Shown here piece by piece: positions 52,652-63,102 of a stretch of DNA of 64,000 nucleotides. Numbering within the stretch: position 1 is the stretch's first letter; each line of letters opens with the position of its first letter. The notes under the pieces are model-generated. The model saw only the letters and a program-made list of their open reading frames with translations. It searched no databases and was not told where the DNA came from. The position numbers were made by a program, and so were the translations under genes. Origin of the DNA: Macrocystis pyrifera (Eukaryota > Sar > Phaeophyceae > Laminariales > Laminariaceae); contig JASSKH010000006.1 in NCBI GenBank assembly GCA_031763025.1, positions 2,336,958 to 2,400,957 of the forward strand, written 5' to 3'.

Positions 52652-53410
52652 TCACGAGTCCCGCACGGAAAATTCCACTTCTGGTTGCTGAGAGGTCGTG
52701 CCACGCCATTCACCGTCGACGTCCTCCCCTCCTCTCCAGGTTGCACTCCACGACAAATCTGTCGTTCCGGTTGGGGTGGTGAACCTTCCGGAGAGGCGGA
52801 GCTCAGCTGCGGTGACCCTAACACCTATGGCTCTTTCTTCTGCCGTGTGCGCTGATCTATCGAGACCACGGATCTGTTGAAGAAAGAAGTTAAGATTCTC
52901 CCCTGTGTGCACCACATATAGGGCCGGATACGGGCACGTGACCTCGCGTGTGAGTGTGCGTGCCCCGTTGGCCCAGACTCGAAGTGTTGCGTCTTCAACG
53001 AAGCCTAGGGCACAACGCACATCGCATGAACAGAACACGTGCACGAAAGCGGTTTTGCTCCACCAACCCGTGACAAATGCGTCACATCACTCGCCCTCCC
53101 CTGCCGTCCCGTATGCCCCTGGTGGATACCCCCCTCCTTTGATCCCCGGAATCGCTCGTCGCGTGGCGGCCATCGCCTCCGCCATCGCCTCTTCGCTGTG
53201 CTGTCGGAGCATTTTTGTGTCGGCTTCTTCAACTGCTACGGTCGCTCTGCACGCCGGACAACGTAGGTTGACCACCGCTCTGACGCGGAGGGCGGCGTAG
53301 AACGGAAGGGGGAATCGGTGCGGGAAACTGCCGAGATGGCCCATCGGGGCCGCCTGGGGGCTCGCAGCACAAGCAGAAATCTTCCGGGACCTCCTGTTGA
53401 GACGTCCCAC
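52652..53410 (-). pseudogene. Possible LINE-R N-terminal region with a C-x2-C...H finger
   Basis: 53410-53087 (minus) includes N-L-R-C-P-A-C-R-A-T-V and, 16 residues after the second Cys, L-R-Q-H. The next frame (53044-52652) begins H-V-F-C-S-C-D-V-R-C. Non-LTR elements often carry such a finger before the RT. Linkage to the RT 2 kb away is inferred. Confidence 0.35.
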
Positions 53411-54255
53411 TCTCTGCGGGGGTCAGCGACGCCACCGCCGGCGGCCTCTAGAGTCGACGTAGATACCGAACTCCTCTTCTTCAGCGCCTCCACGGACGTC
53501 GTCGGTGACGTCCTTGGTAACGGCAACTGCGCGGGTCTGGTCGCTGACTTCGGTGACCTTCCGGGAGCCAGGACCGCCCCCGGTGACAAAAGTGGCATCT
53601 CTGTTGAGAGGGGAACAGCCGTCGGCAAAGACTGCCGTGAAAATGTCACTGGTGGCGTCAGGGGTAGCCTGGCAGACGGTGACGCAGTCGGCCGCGGATG
53701 CGGCATCGCCGACGAAGGCCGTGGTGGCGGTTGGGACCGCTCCGTTGGCAATATTCCTTGGACGCGACTTGGACATCTCCGGTGGCGCCGTAGGCGGTTT
53801 GGTAGACGCCTTCTCGAGTGACTGCGGCGACCACTGTGGGGGAATGGGAAGCCTTCTTCCGGGAGAGGGTTACAGACTCGCTGGTGTAGGGGTCGAGGGG
53901 TGAGTGCCCGTATTGGCTGGCTGCAGGGAGCACGAGGAGTCTGGCTCCTGGATCGGTGCAAGATCCATCTGTGGCGGGGGCGGCGGAGCCCTCAACATCA
54001 TCCAATCCAGTTTTTTTCTCTCGACTGTTTGCCCGTGGACGAGAGAGTCCCGAACGACATCCTTGGCTGGGCGGGCGATGTCGCCAACCGACGTTCTGGC
54101 GGCGGAGATACCGTCTCCATCAGCGACGACTAAGTCTCCAGGACAGGTACTCTTGACCACCCCAGGTATTTTGTTAGCGTCGGAAATGCCACCAGTCTCG
54201 TTGCCGCCGGTGGTCTCAGGGCCTCCTTCCTCCGTTGTGGTGGAAGAGGTTCCCT

Positions 54256-54742
54256 GGGGGGGGGGGGGGGTACTCATTATCATGCATGGCCGTGGTCGTA
54301 TGACCGTAGACCCTCGCATCCCTACTATGCCGGGACAGAGCACATTGGGTTTTTACTTACCAGGCAGACGCCGCTTGCACCAATAGCTGTAAGGTGTTGG
54401 GCGAGTTGCATGAAGGATGAGCTGCATCCTACTAAGAACCACTTTAGAGGCGGACTTTTCTGCATATGGGTGTCAGCATCAATAAGTTAGTTTTTTCTTC
54501 CGTGTAGCCACTTCCAGAGACAGCAATGAGAGCACTATGTAACTGCCTCGTTAGTGTCTTACCATAAACACCACGTGATGTGATCATTCCCCTTGTGCGG
54601 AGTGAAGGCCCTCCACCCAGCACAAAATATCTATCTCGAACACCAGCTTTAACCGACCGCCAAACATAAAACGGTACCCTGGTTGTCTAGCTCAAGTAGT
54701 GAGCGGCATGTTTTACAGTGTCGCTGCCGACCGACGCCAATC
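54256..54742 (-). mobile_element. CR retroposon, near full length
   Basis: G15 at the left (54256-54270) is the complement of the C tail. TACTCATTATCATGCATGGC and the rest of the body follow in reverse order to CGACCGACGCCAATCC. The internal T run of the full copy is absent here (GACCGCCAAACATAAAACGG). Confidence 0.85.
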
Positions 54743-55064
54743 CAATTTATATAAATTATAGGGGAGGGTCGTCTGTCTGGGACAATACCGACCTCAACTT
54801 GGCGCCAGTGACGTCATTTACGATACCGCCTATGGCGGGGATGAGGCACCGGGTGGTTGCCTGTTGATCTGCTCGCCTGCCCTAGCGATTGCCCTCATGC
54901 GTGCCCTTCTCCTGCTGGAAATGGAGTCTTTTGTGTTCTCTCCTGCCGTGTCACCTCGCCACTCATGCCTTGCCGTACCTGCCCTGTATAACGATACGAG
55001 TGGTGGCGCTCCCCCGTTGGCCGCTCTTCCTGTCTTGGTGCCGCACTCGATGCGGCTGCAGTCG
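54743..55064. other. Unassigned spacer between CR copies
   Basis: Short C-rich frames on both strands. Nothing recognised. Confidence 0.35.
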
Positions 55065-55073
55065 CCCCCCCCC

Positions 55074-55582
55074 TACAGGTTAGGTTAGCGTTGGTTGAGA
55101 ACGACACGGTAAAACATGCCTCTCACTACTTGAGCTAGACAACCAGGGTACCGTTTTTTTTGGCGGTCGGTCACAGCTGGTGGTGGAGTTAGATCGTTTG
55201 TTCGAGGTGAAGCACCTTTACTCCGCACAAGGGAAATGATCGTATCGCGTAGCGTTTGCGGTAAGGCACCCAAGAGGCAGTTGCACAATACTCATATTGC
55301 TGTATCTGGAAGTGGCTCCAACGGAAACTAAATTAACTCATTGAAGTTGCCACCCATAAGCAAGTTCGTCTCGCAAGCGGTTCTCAGTAGGATGCAGCTC
55401 ACCCATTATGCGACCCGCCGGACACCTCACGGCGCTTCGTACTTGGTGGAAACAATGTCTGCCTAGTCGGTGAAAACCCGACATGCCCCGTCTCCGCATT
55501 GTAGGGATGCGAGGGTCTATGGTCATATGACTACGGCCATGCATGAGATCAAGTACATCTCTCCTATCGCGCACACCCCCCC
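55074..55582 (+). mobile_element. CR retroposon, full length
   Basis: C9 (55065-55073) precedes TACAGGTTAGGTTAGCGTTG. The body matches the copy at 43.5 kb throughout and ends TCGCGCACA and a C7 tail. Confidence 0.85.
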
Positions 55583-57876
55583 ACACCCTCTTTCGTCTCC
55601 GTTGGAGTATGCGAGTCTCCTGCAGCGTCTCCTCCATAACGGGTTCCACGTCCATGCGGTCGCCGTGCTCTGGTGTCGTTGGTCTAATGTTGCTCCCGCA
55701 GGGGCGGGCGTTGGTCTTGGCCAAGGCCCGACGGCCTTGGAGTCCCGTGAGCCTGGTGCGGTGCCAGGAGGCAGAGGGCGAGGCCACATTGATCTGTTTG
55801 ATAACCTCGTCGGCGAGGAGCGTGCTGTTCCCTAGCCAATTTCCTTGCCTGCGTGGACCTCCTCTGAAGCCCCATCCATGCTACGTAGTCCGTGACACGA
55901 CGGGCATCTTGAGACCCCGGAGCTGCTCCCACCGGCAACGGAGAAGGGATATCACCTCTCGCCCAACCGTTTTCTATGGACCCTAGCCTCATCCACGCGG
56001 CCCTTCCCGAGGGGGGGCTTGGTCGGGCGCGCCCTCCAGTCCCACCCCTCACCCCCGGTGGGATGAGCTGCCCGCCGAAAACCCAGTACGGCTCACGATG
56101 GCAAGGGGAGGGGACGTGGCTCCCGTCCACTCCCGTGGGCGGAGGGTCTCGACGGCGAGTGGTCCCTATCTCGGCGCAGTTTGCCCGACCGGCCGCCCTC
56201 ATTCCCGGCGTGAGACGTCCGGACCGCGGGCCTGGCTTTCTCCCTGACCCCTGTTGCACAAAACGCCCTCCCGCTCCCTTCTCCCGCTCCGGCGAAACTC
56301 CTGTTGGTCATCTCGGTACCCCCCTCCCCTTCCGCCCATATCGTCTGTTCGTGATCCCGACCCTTGCCCCATCGTTGCCCTCGGAGAGGCCACTTGAAGG
56401 TTCTGAAGTGTGGTGTTTGTGATGCGTGACTGCCTGCTTCTTACCGTAAGCACCTGGCCTCTTACCGACGGGCACCCAGCCCCCCCCCCCCCCCCCCGCC
56501 CCTACACTCCTGCCCCCTCATCCGTTCAATGACTACGCTTCCCGAGAGAGTGACCTCCTCCTCTTGACAACCCCGGGTGATAGATCCAGGCAGCTGATGC
56601 CTCTCCTTGACGTACAGTAGACGCCTGGTTCTGGGTGCCTTATGCGAAGGTGACCCCCAGTCGCTGGTGGGGGCGACCCGGAGCCCTGGCGGGGAGAAAA
56701 CGGCTCTTTTCCGGCACCCCAAGATCTTTACGTAGCAGGGGCGAGGGTGGAGTGGTGGCGTTGCTCCCACCCGTAGCGAACGGTGTTCAACGGTGTCTTG
56801 GGGCGCGATCGTGGTCGCCTCGAAGCCCGTCACCTGATTTGACCGACCCCTCCAAACCCCGGTGATGGAGTGCAACGGGGACCCGGACCTACAGTGCCTT
56901 CTCTCAGCACCGACTCTGCTCGGAGCCTGCTGATAGAGCCATCCCGGTTCAAGGACTGGCCTCGCTGTCCCCGTTCTCACCCTTGCGGGGGTGGTCGTAG
57001 TCTGAAGCTCGCACCCTCAAGTGGCGGAACTGTTGCTGGGTGCCTCGCGGCTGTTGGCTGGTACCCGAACGCTCCCCTGCCGCCCCCCCCTTGGTGCTAG
57101 CTGTGTCACGGATGTTTCTGACACACTCCTCGCTCCCTGAGCTGTGCCTCTCTCTGTGCATTGATGATGTACACTTTCAGTCGCGAGGGTTGGTCCTCCT
57201 GCCTTCGCTCGCATCCACGACGGGGCAGTCGCTCGTCACCCTCGCTCCACCGGCGGTGGTACTCCGACTTGGCCCACCTCAACTAGCAGCGGGCGAATGG
57301 TCTCTCGCCATCCTGCGTCCCGAGTGACACCCTGCTGCTATAGCTCCCCTTGAACGTGGGCCGGTTATTCGCGTTCTCCGCACTCACCTATTTGTCAGAA
57401 GGGATAGCTTACCATTCTACTCAGTCAGCGCTGACTAGGTGGAGTAGTAGGTTATCCTTCCGGCACAATACCACCCGCGCCAGAATCATCATGGGATTCC
57501 CGCGGCCCGCCGTCAGCATAACTGCCGTTCGCCCCCCCCCCCCTCCCATCTTATGTCAGGGGGGGTGCTATTTCCGCTGCTCTTGCCTTCACGGTGGCGC
57601 TTCTTCCTCCCTCATGGGGGGCACGAAGTGGCGCGAACTGCTCGACGTGGAGATGCACCTGGAGGACCACGCAGGCTTTACCTCCTCCCCACCCCCGCTC
57701 CACTGACGCTCTTGCCGATCCTCGCCCTTGCATGGTAGGTGGCTGCGAGCCGCTGGGGGGGGGAGGCGGGGTCCGGTCGGCCTGACCCTCCTTCGTGGAT
57801 CCCAGCAGCTGTTCGTTTTTCCTCCATTAGCCGTCGTTCTATTTGCAAGGGCACCCCTCCCGCTGCCCGCTTCGCA
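55583..57876. other. GC-rich 2.3 kb, unassigned
   Basis: Overlapping frames up to 191 residues on both strands without a recognised domain. Composition is like LINE-R, so another decayed retroelement is plausible. A C16 run lies at about 56480-56497, and CTCAGTCAGCGCTGACTAGG at 57419 recalls strings at 24471 and 28655. Confidence 0.35.
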
Positions 57877-57956
57877 ACTGATGCAACCAATCTCTCCCTG
57901 GCAGGTGAAAACCCGACGTGCTCCTTCCCGGCATTGTAGGGATGTGAAGGTCCATG
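57877..57956 (+). mobile_element. CR copy split by LTR-2 (left part)
   Basis: GATGCAACCAATCTCTCCC, then GTGAAAACCCGACGTGCTCC to GAAGGTCCATG. The right part continues at 61242 with CCATGGCCATACGACTACGG. CCATG is duplicated on both sides. Confidence 0.85.
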
Positions 57957-58151
57957 TGTTGATAAGTCCCAGGCGAAGAAAGATGATGTTTCAGGTTTTA
58001 GTATTATTCTCCCGGCAGAGTAGATACAGATGGAAGTGGCCCTGGTGGGGATCACGTACACCCACAGAAGTAACCACCAAATAATCTCATAATAAGTCAA
58101 TATACCGAATAGTCATGAAACCGTCAAATACTGAACAAGCACATTCGAACA
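57957..58151 (-). repeat. LTR-2 3' LTR
   Basis: 195 bp, TGTTGATAAG...TTCGAACA (TG...CA), identical by eye to 61047-61241. On the coding strand the adjoining internal run AAAAAGCAGGGAGTG is a good polypurine tract, which sets the element's orientation as minus. Confidence 0.95.
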
Positions 58152-58159
58152 CACTCCCT

Positions 58160-59020
58160 GCTTTTTCAGCAAAACAGCAATGACAATTCAAGATAGCAGA
58201 ACAAAACTCATCTCCATGATCAAAAACCAACTAAAATATTTCAAGAGGAAACCTGTACCTTACAAGCAAAAACCTCTTCCTCCTGTATTAAACTATTGCA
58301 GATCTCCTTTGCAACAGCTCAATGCCGTAAAAAACAAAACAATCATAGAGATAGCTAAATGATAGAACTCGCGAGGAACCCCATTCCCCGAGACACACGT
58401 CTCCCTGTGCCCCCTACTTCCGCCACAAATTATCAGATCGTAGCTAACGCGAGATACCAAATATCTTTCCCTATAGAGTTTGCCCGGCGCTTACTATTCC
58501 CGAAACAATATCCGTTTTGTGTCAGAACCAAAAAGAAAAACACTCCCTGTTTCTGGTTCAGTTCACTAGCTATCCTTGTTCCCTGAAATACTTCACCTTC
58601 CCACTCGTGAACCGAGATTTTCATCACCCCTAATCATGAATAATCATATCCACAATTTTTCATTTTCCAACTCGCGAACAAGATTTCAATCACCCATCAA
58701 GTTCGGAAATACAATATTGGTGGTAGAACAAACCCATCAAGAATAAGCATACCCTCCCTTGTTCTGCAACCAATAGACCGCAGTACAAAGACAAATCCCT
58801 GCCAAACTCAATGAAATCAGTATCCACCAATACCGCTGCATCTGCAATACACCTCTCAAGGTGCACCACGTACTCTTAATTCGCCAATCCGTCAATTAAT
58901 AAATATCCGTCCCACCAGTCACCTTCTGGTCCTGTCTATACCACAAAGACTGTTTGATTTGAACATGGAAATTTATTTATTTCAAAACTCCAGGCAAAAC
59001 AAAAGGCTACGTATACCGTC
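58160..59020 (-). other. AT-rich internal segment of LTR-2
   Basis: Base composition and repeat content differ sharply from the GC-rich DNA on either side. The minus strand shows a hydrophobic string W-W-I-L-I-S-L-S-L-A-G-I-C-L between stops, membrane-segment-like, near 58830. Probably captured sequence; source unknown. Confidence 0.5.
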
Positions 59021-59021
59021 G

Positions 59022-59720
59022 AGTAGACGATAGTATACCTCCGTACCATTTGCGACTTTCCCGGGATAAAAAAATATGTTCCGTAACATTCAGAGATCCC
59101 TCATCAGTGGTAAACAATACATATCCCACATATCACCCACCACGTACCCGACGGGAAGAACGGTGACTACCACATAATTTTTATCCCGAACACGTCGCCA
59201 ATGGTTTTTATCATATACGACTTAATAACCGGAACGAATCCACACCCAGTCGAAAATGACACATCTCCATTTGACGAACCTACAGTAGACGATACTATAC
59301 CTTCTTCGTACAATTCACGACTTTCCCGGGACACAAAATATAACGCACACCATTCAGATCTCCGTAACCAGTAATAAACGATACATATCCTATATATCAT
59401 CCAGCACTTACCCGGAAAGAACGATAACTACCATATAATTTAGTATTCCCTAACACGTCGTAAACGGTATGTATCGACTTTCCTTTATCCGGAACGAATC
59501 CAAATCCGGTCGAAAAAGACATATCTCCATTCGTACGATCAAAAACGTATTTCGACCGACAGGTGTATCCAATCGCAAGAGAAAACTACTCCTCCGAATA
59601 CCCACCAGAAGTACTAGACATAACCTCCCGCCCGCTAAGTAGCCGAATTACTAAAAAGCTCCAGCTGGCGAGATACCTGTCTGTCCACTTCACGACCTTC
59701 CCGCAACATAAATACACACT
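59022..59720 (-). repeat. Diverged ~260-bp tandem repeat inside LTR-2, 2.3 copies
   Basis: GTAGACGATAGTATACC (59022) and GTAGACGATACTATACC (59284) start successive units. Both contain CGACTTTCCCGGGA, AATACATATCC/GATACATATCC, GGAACGAATCCA and ACATCTCCATT-like words in order. A third partial unit with CACGACCTTCCCGCAACAT lies near 59690. Minus-strand translation gives matching peptides, for example S-R-E-S-R-E-L-Y and S-R-E-S-R-K-W-Y, and G-F-V-P after S-F-S-T-G. This suggests a repeated protein domain. The 77-residue frame 59167-59400 covers one unit. Domain not identified. Confidence 0.65.
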
Positions 59721-60060
59721 TGCCCACAGACCCCCTCCACACCTTTGAAATATGCGATATTAATGTATTGGTATTTGTCCAGTTGCTCTTCTGGGCCTGC
59801 CGACATCGAACACGGAGCGCATCGAAGCGCAGTGGATGTCGTATTCGGCAGTAACATTTCTAACCAAAACACGAAAATACGACTTTTCAACTACCAGGTG
59901 GGGGACGGGGGGGTACTCATCGCGTATATCTTCCAGAAAAAGAAGTCCAAACAATACTTCCGTACGTATCATCTAGTATTATCGCACATTTCATACGTAC
60001 TCGTACGTACTACGAATCAATTCACGAAATTTCTACCCTCGTCGTGAAAAGAAACAAACT

Positions 60061-60594
60061 TCACAAGGTAATAGTGGATCGAAGACCTACCATTACGAGT
60101 GCAGACGCTATCCTCTCGCCCCGCGTGTTGCTGGACCCATAAAAGGATCCAGCGGACGATCCAACCACGCCTGCCCCATCCACGACCTCCCGCTGCTGCT
60201 GCTGCTGCTGACCTTCCGCGGCTGCTGCTGCTGCTGTTTCCTGACCTCCCGCTGCTGCTGCTCCTGCTGCTGCTGCTGTCGTCGTGTGCACGCGACTGCT
60301 GTGTCACGCGACTTGTTGCCGATGCAGACGTGCCCTCCTTCGTTACTAGTACTGCTGCAGCAGCACCCGATTCCCCCCACGTCCGCTCCCTCGACTACTA
60401 CCACACCGTAGTCGAGTGCGCGTATCACGTACGCGGCTTTCCCGACCATGCCACATGGGTGGCCGGGTGCACACGGCCTGGCTCACCGTGCGACTTCACG
60501 CGAAAATGTGCAGATATGTCTCCCATCCCCACAGCTCCCAGCCCCACCACAATCTCCCTGGGTGAGGTGCGCACGTAAAGTTTCGCACGACTTG
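60061..60594 (-). pseudogene. LTR-2 post-gag region with CTG repeats
   Basis: Frame 60061-60291 reads poly-Ala/Gln from CTG-rich DNA (about 60190-60275). The DNA between it and the gag-like frame has stops. It may be the degraded 3' half of gag. Confidence 0.4.
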
Positions 60595-61011
60595 TTATCC
60601 CCCGTGCCACTCCCCACGGAGGCGCCTACGGTTTTGTTGCTCCCACCGCAGGGCTTTTTCTTCTCCATTTAGCACGCCGTCGTATCTCCGGCATACTCCA
60701 AGAGCACCAACACAGCTTCCGCCCCCTTTTCCACCGAGGTGGCCATCTTCCGCGGAAACGCGTTTACCCTCCCGGCTCCCGTTGCCAACATCGGAGTGTT
60801 CCGACCCTGGCGTTGAAGCATCTCTCCCTGCTCCAACTGCAGTAGATAGCTGTTGCTGTCTACCGGACCCCATCTGTGCCATCATCTCGAGGATCTCGGC
60901 GTGATTCGCCTTTCGACGCTCCTCTGCGTCGGCGGCCGCCCGCTGCAGCCCCTCGAGGGCGAGGCCCTGCTCTAATACCATACCCCGAAGATCTTCTACT
61001 TCGTCACCCAT
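60595..61011 (-). CDS. Gag-like coiled-coil protein of LTR-2
   Basis: 138 residues, starting 36 bases inside the 5' LTR edge, where gag is expected. The first ~50 residues (M-G-D-E-V-E-D-L-R-G, then L-E-G-L-Q-R-A-A-A-D-A-E-E-R-R) form a likely coiled coil with heptad leucines. The rest is Gly/Ser/Arg-rich with a C-terminal R-R-R-L-R patch. There is no CCHC knuckle. Position, start and charge pattern support gag or a gag remnant. Without homology I cannot exclude a captured host exon. Confidence 0.5.
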   Translation of the reverse strand: MGDEVEDLRGMVLEQGLALEGLQRAAADAEERRKANHAEILEMMAQMGSGRQQQLSTAVGAGRDASTPGSEHSDVGNGSREGKRVSAEDGHLGGKGGGSCVGALGVCRRYDGVLNGEEKALRWEQQNRRRLRGEWHGG

Positions 61012-61046
61012 GAGCCTAGGTTGCCAACGTTGAAAAAACTCTAGAG

Positions 61047-61241
61047 TGTTGATAAGTCCCAGGCGAAGAAAGATGATGTTTCAGGTTTTAGTATTATTCT
61101 CCCGGCAGAGTAGATACAGATGGAAGTGGCCCTGGTGGGGATCACGTACACCCACAGAAGTAACCACCAAATAATCTCATAATAAGTCAATATACCGAAT
61201 AGTCATGAAACCGTCAAATACTGAACAAGCACATTCGAACA
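61047..61241 (-). repeat. LTR-2 5' LTR
   Basis: Same 195 bp as the left LTR, followed by CCATG and the remaining CR sequence. Confidence 0.95.
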
Positions 61242-61295
61242 CCATGGCCATACGACTACGGCCATGCATGATATCAACTGCACCTCCTCCCTTTT
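61242..61295 (+). mobile_element. CR copy split by LTR-2 (right part)
   Basis: CCATGGCCATACGACTACGG through CATGATATCAACTGCACC. The tail is only C-rich (CACCTCCTCCC), not a pure run. Confidence 0.8.
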
Positions 61296-61297
61296 CC

Positions 61298-61622
61298 TGT
61301 AGTGTTTACGGTAAGACATCCGCGAGGCACTTACATAGTACCCCAATTGCTGTCTCTGGCAGTTTCCACCCCGGAAAATAAACCAATCTATTGAAGTTGT
61401 CGTCCTTCTGCAAGTCCGCCTCACAAGTGGTTCTTAGTAGGATGCAGCTCACCCTTCATGCAACTCGCCGAACACCTCACAAAGGTTCGCGCTTGGTGTG
61501 CGCAATGTATGCCTGGTCGGTGAAAACCCGACGTGCTCCGTCTCGACATTGTAGGGAGGCGAGAGTTTATGGACATACGACTACGGCCATGCATGATATC
61601 GAGCACACCCTCCTTCCTCCTT
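61298..61622 (+). mobile_element. CR retroposon, second in a head-to-tail array
   Basis: Starts in the family at GTAGTGTTTACGGTAAGACA directly after the C/T-rich end of the previous copy. It ends ATATCGAGCACACCCTCCTT. Confidence 0.8.
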
Positions 61623-61627
61623 CGTTA

Positions 61628-62013
61628 CCACGGTTGGCAATCGAGCTAGATCATTTTTGTGCGGGGAGAACTTTTACTCGGCATGATCGTATCACGTTGT
61701 GTGTATACAGCAGGGCACTCTCGCGGCAATTACATGGTGAGCCCAATGCTGTCTCTGGAAGTGGCCACACCAAAAAATAAATCAATTAATTTAGGCTGTC
61801 ATCCATGTGCAAGAATATCCGCCAGTAAGATGTTGCTCACCCTTCATGCGACTCGCCCAACACCTCACGGCGCTTCGCGCTTGGTGCAAGCAATGTCTGC
61901 CTCGCCAGTGAAAACCCGACGTGCTCTGTCCCGGCATTGTAGGGATGCGAGGGTCTATGGTCATACGCACGACTACGGCCATGCACGATAATGAGTACAC
62001 GCTCCCCCCCACC
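61628..62013 (+). mobile_element. CR retroposon, third in the array
   Basis: CACGGTTGGCAATCGAGCTA to ATAATGAGTACACGCTCCCC. It resumes a few bases after the C-rich end of its neighbour, as in the preceding junction. Confidence 0.8.
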
Positions 62014-62099
62014 TCTGTTCGCCTACCTCTTCTCCCGTTCCCCCGCTTTTCCTCCTCATCGGAGTGTCTTCTTCGGCACGGGGGTAGCATAGGGGCGAC

Positions 62100-62230
62100 G
62101 TCTGCTACGATAGGGGTGGCACCTTTTTGTCTTGCGAGGCAAATATTTCTTACTGACGAGACTCCTCAAGGGCACTGAGGAACTACAGTAGTACCCAATA
62201 AGGCATGCGTTGTCGCTGGAATACCACTCA
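62100..62230 (+). repeat. Dispersed CGAGGCAA/TGAGGAACTAC repeat, copy 3
   Basis: TTGTCTTGCGAGGCAAATAT and ACTGAGGAACTACAGTAGTA, then AATAAGGCATGCG. This is the fullest of the three copies. Confidence 0.6.
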
Positions 62231-62697
62231 TTTGTGTTTTATGATAGCACTTAGGCCGTGCGGCTATAGACTGTCCATTGGGTTGGTGCACTTCCATAGT
62301 TTTCTTAGGGTCACAGGTTTTGGGTGCATCAAGTGAGGAAAGAGCCTCGGCAAAAGTTAGGTGATGCACCCCTGTCCCCTACGGTAGCATGCATGCCTCC
62401 TCAGGCTCCCAGCGAAAAGGGATGTTCATCATATCGTTATTTCCAGTGATCAGCCATACCGTGTGCTTCGGAGGTGAAAGCTAATGATAAATATACATAT
62501 TAAATATATGTATCTCTCCAATTGCCACGTATGTGTGAGATGCACGGGAGCTTTTCGATTTGAGGAGAGACTTGTTATGCTTCAATTCGGTTTGAGACGT
62601 CGTGCTCTTGTACGTTTTTTGGTAGAGGGGTCTTCAATATTTTCCGTTTCCTCGTCCTTTTTTATCGAGACACTAGGTTAACACGAGGGGCTATATT
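62231..62697. other. Unassigned spacer
   Basis: The frame 62484-62681 has no domain. AAATATACATATTAAATATA at 62485 is AT-rich. No gene seen. Confidence 0.35.
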
Positions 62698-63102
62698 ATG
62701 ATGGGTTTTACCTACTGAGCTATAGGGGTAAAAGATCGATCGATTACCCAGCCCAGGGTAATCCTTTTATAATAATCTCCCCCCCTCTGAACGGCGGGGG
62801 TTTTGGGGCGTCGGAACCGTATACGTCTGTACGCTGACCTACGTCTGTACGCTGACCTACCCGCTTCGTTTCATTACCTGGGGAGCCAGGGAGTTTTTTT
62901 TGTTTTGTTTTGTTTTTTTAGGGATGCACGCGCAAGCGTTTTTCTAAAAGAAACTTTCGAGGTGAGGTTCGAACCCGTGACATGGACGCCGTCAAATGTG
63001 AAGGTGTTGCCTTCCGACGACGCCAAATGTGATGGGTATTACCTACTGAGCTATCGGGGTAAAAGATTGATCGAATACCCAGCCCAGGATAATCCTTGCA
63101 AC
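62698..63102 (-). mobile_element. SINE-B locus 4, with extra head duplication
   Basis: Left partial head, body and right head are as in locus 1. The right side also carries a second CGACGACGCCAAATGTGATG block, so the anticodon-side segment is doubled. The body has ACGTCTGTACGCTGACCT twice in tandem (62817-62850). Confidence 0.8.

Larger units (their letters stand above)
47240..54250 (-). mobile_element. LINE-R, decayed non-LTR retrotransposon region
   Basis: About 7 kb of GC-rich DNA with many overlapping frames. The RT, C-terminal zinc knuckle and endonuclease-like end are recognisable on the minus strand (separate entries). The part above 50.6 kb is assigned to the element by continuity and composition only. 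CR copies point their C tails at both edges (47222-47232 and 54256-54270). Confidence 0.65.
57957..61241 (-). mobile_element. LTR-2, young non-autonomous LTR retrotransposon
   Basis: 3285 bp with two identical 195-bp LTRs and a perfect 5-bp duplication CCATG (57952-57956, 61242-61246) inside a CR copy. The internal region has a gag-like frame next to the 5' LTR. It then holds GC/CTG-rich DNA and about 1.9 kb of AT-rich DNA. No protease, RT or integrase is seen, so it must have moved with enzymes from another element. No TGG-type primer site adjoins the 5' LTR; TTGGCAACCTAGG lies about 20 bases in. Confidence 0.9.
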
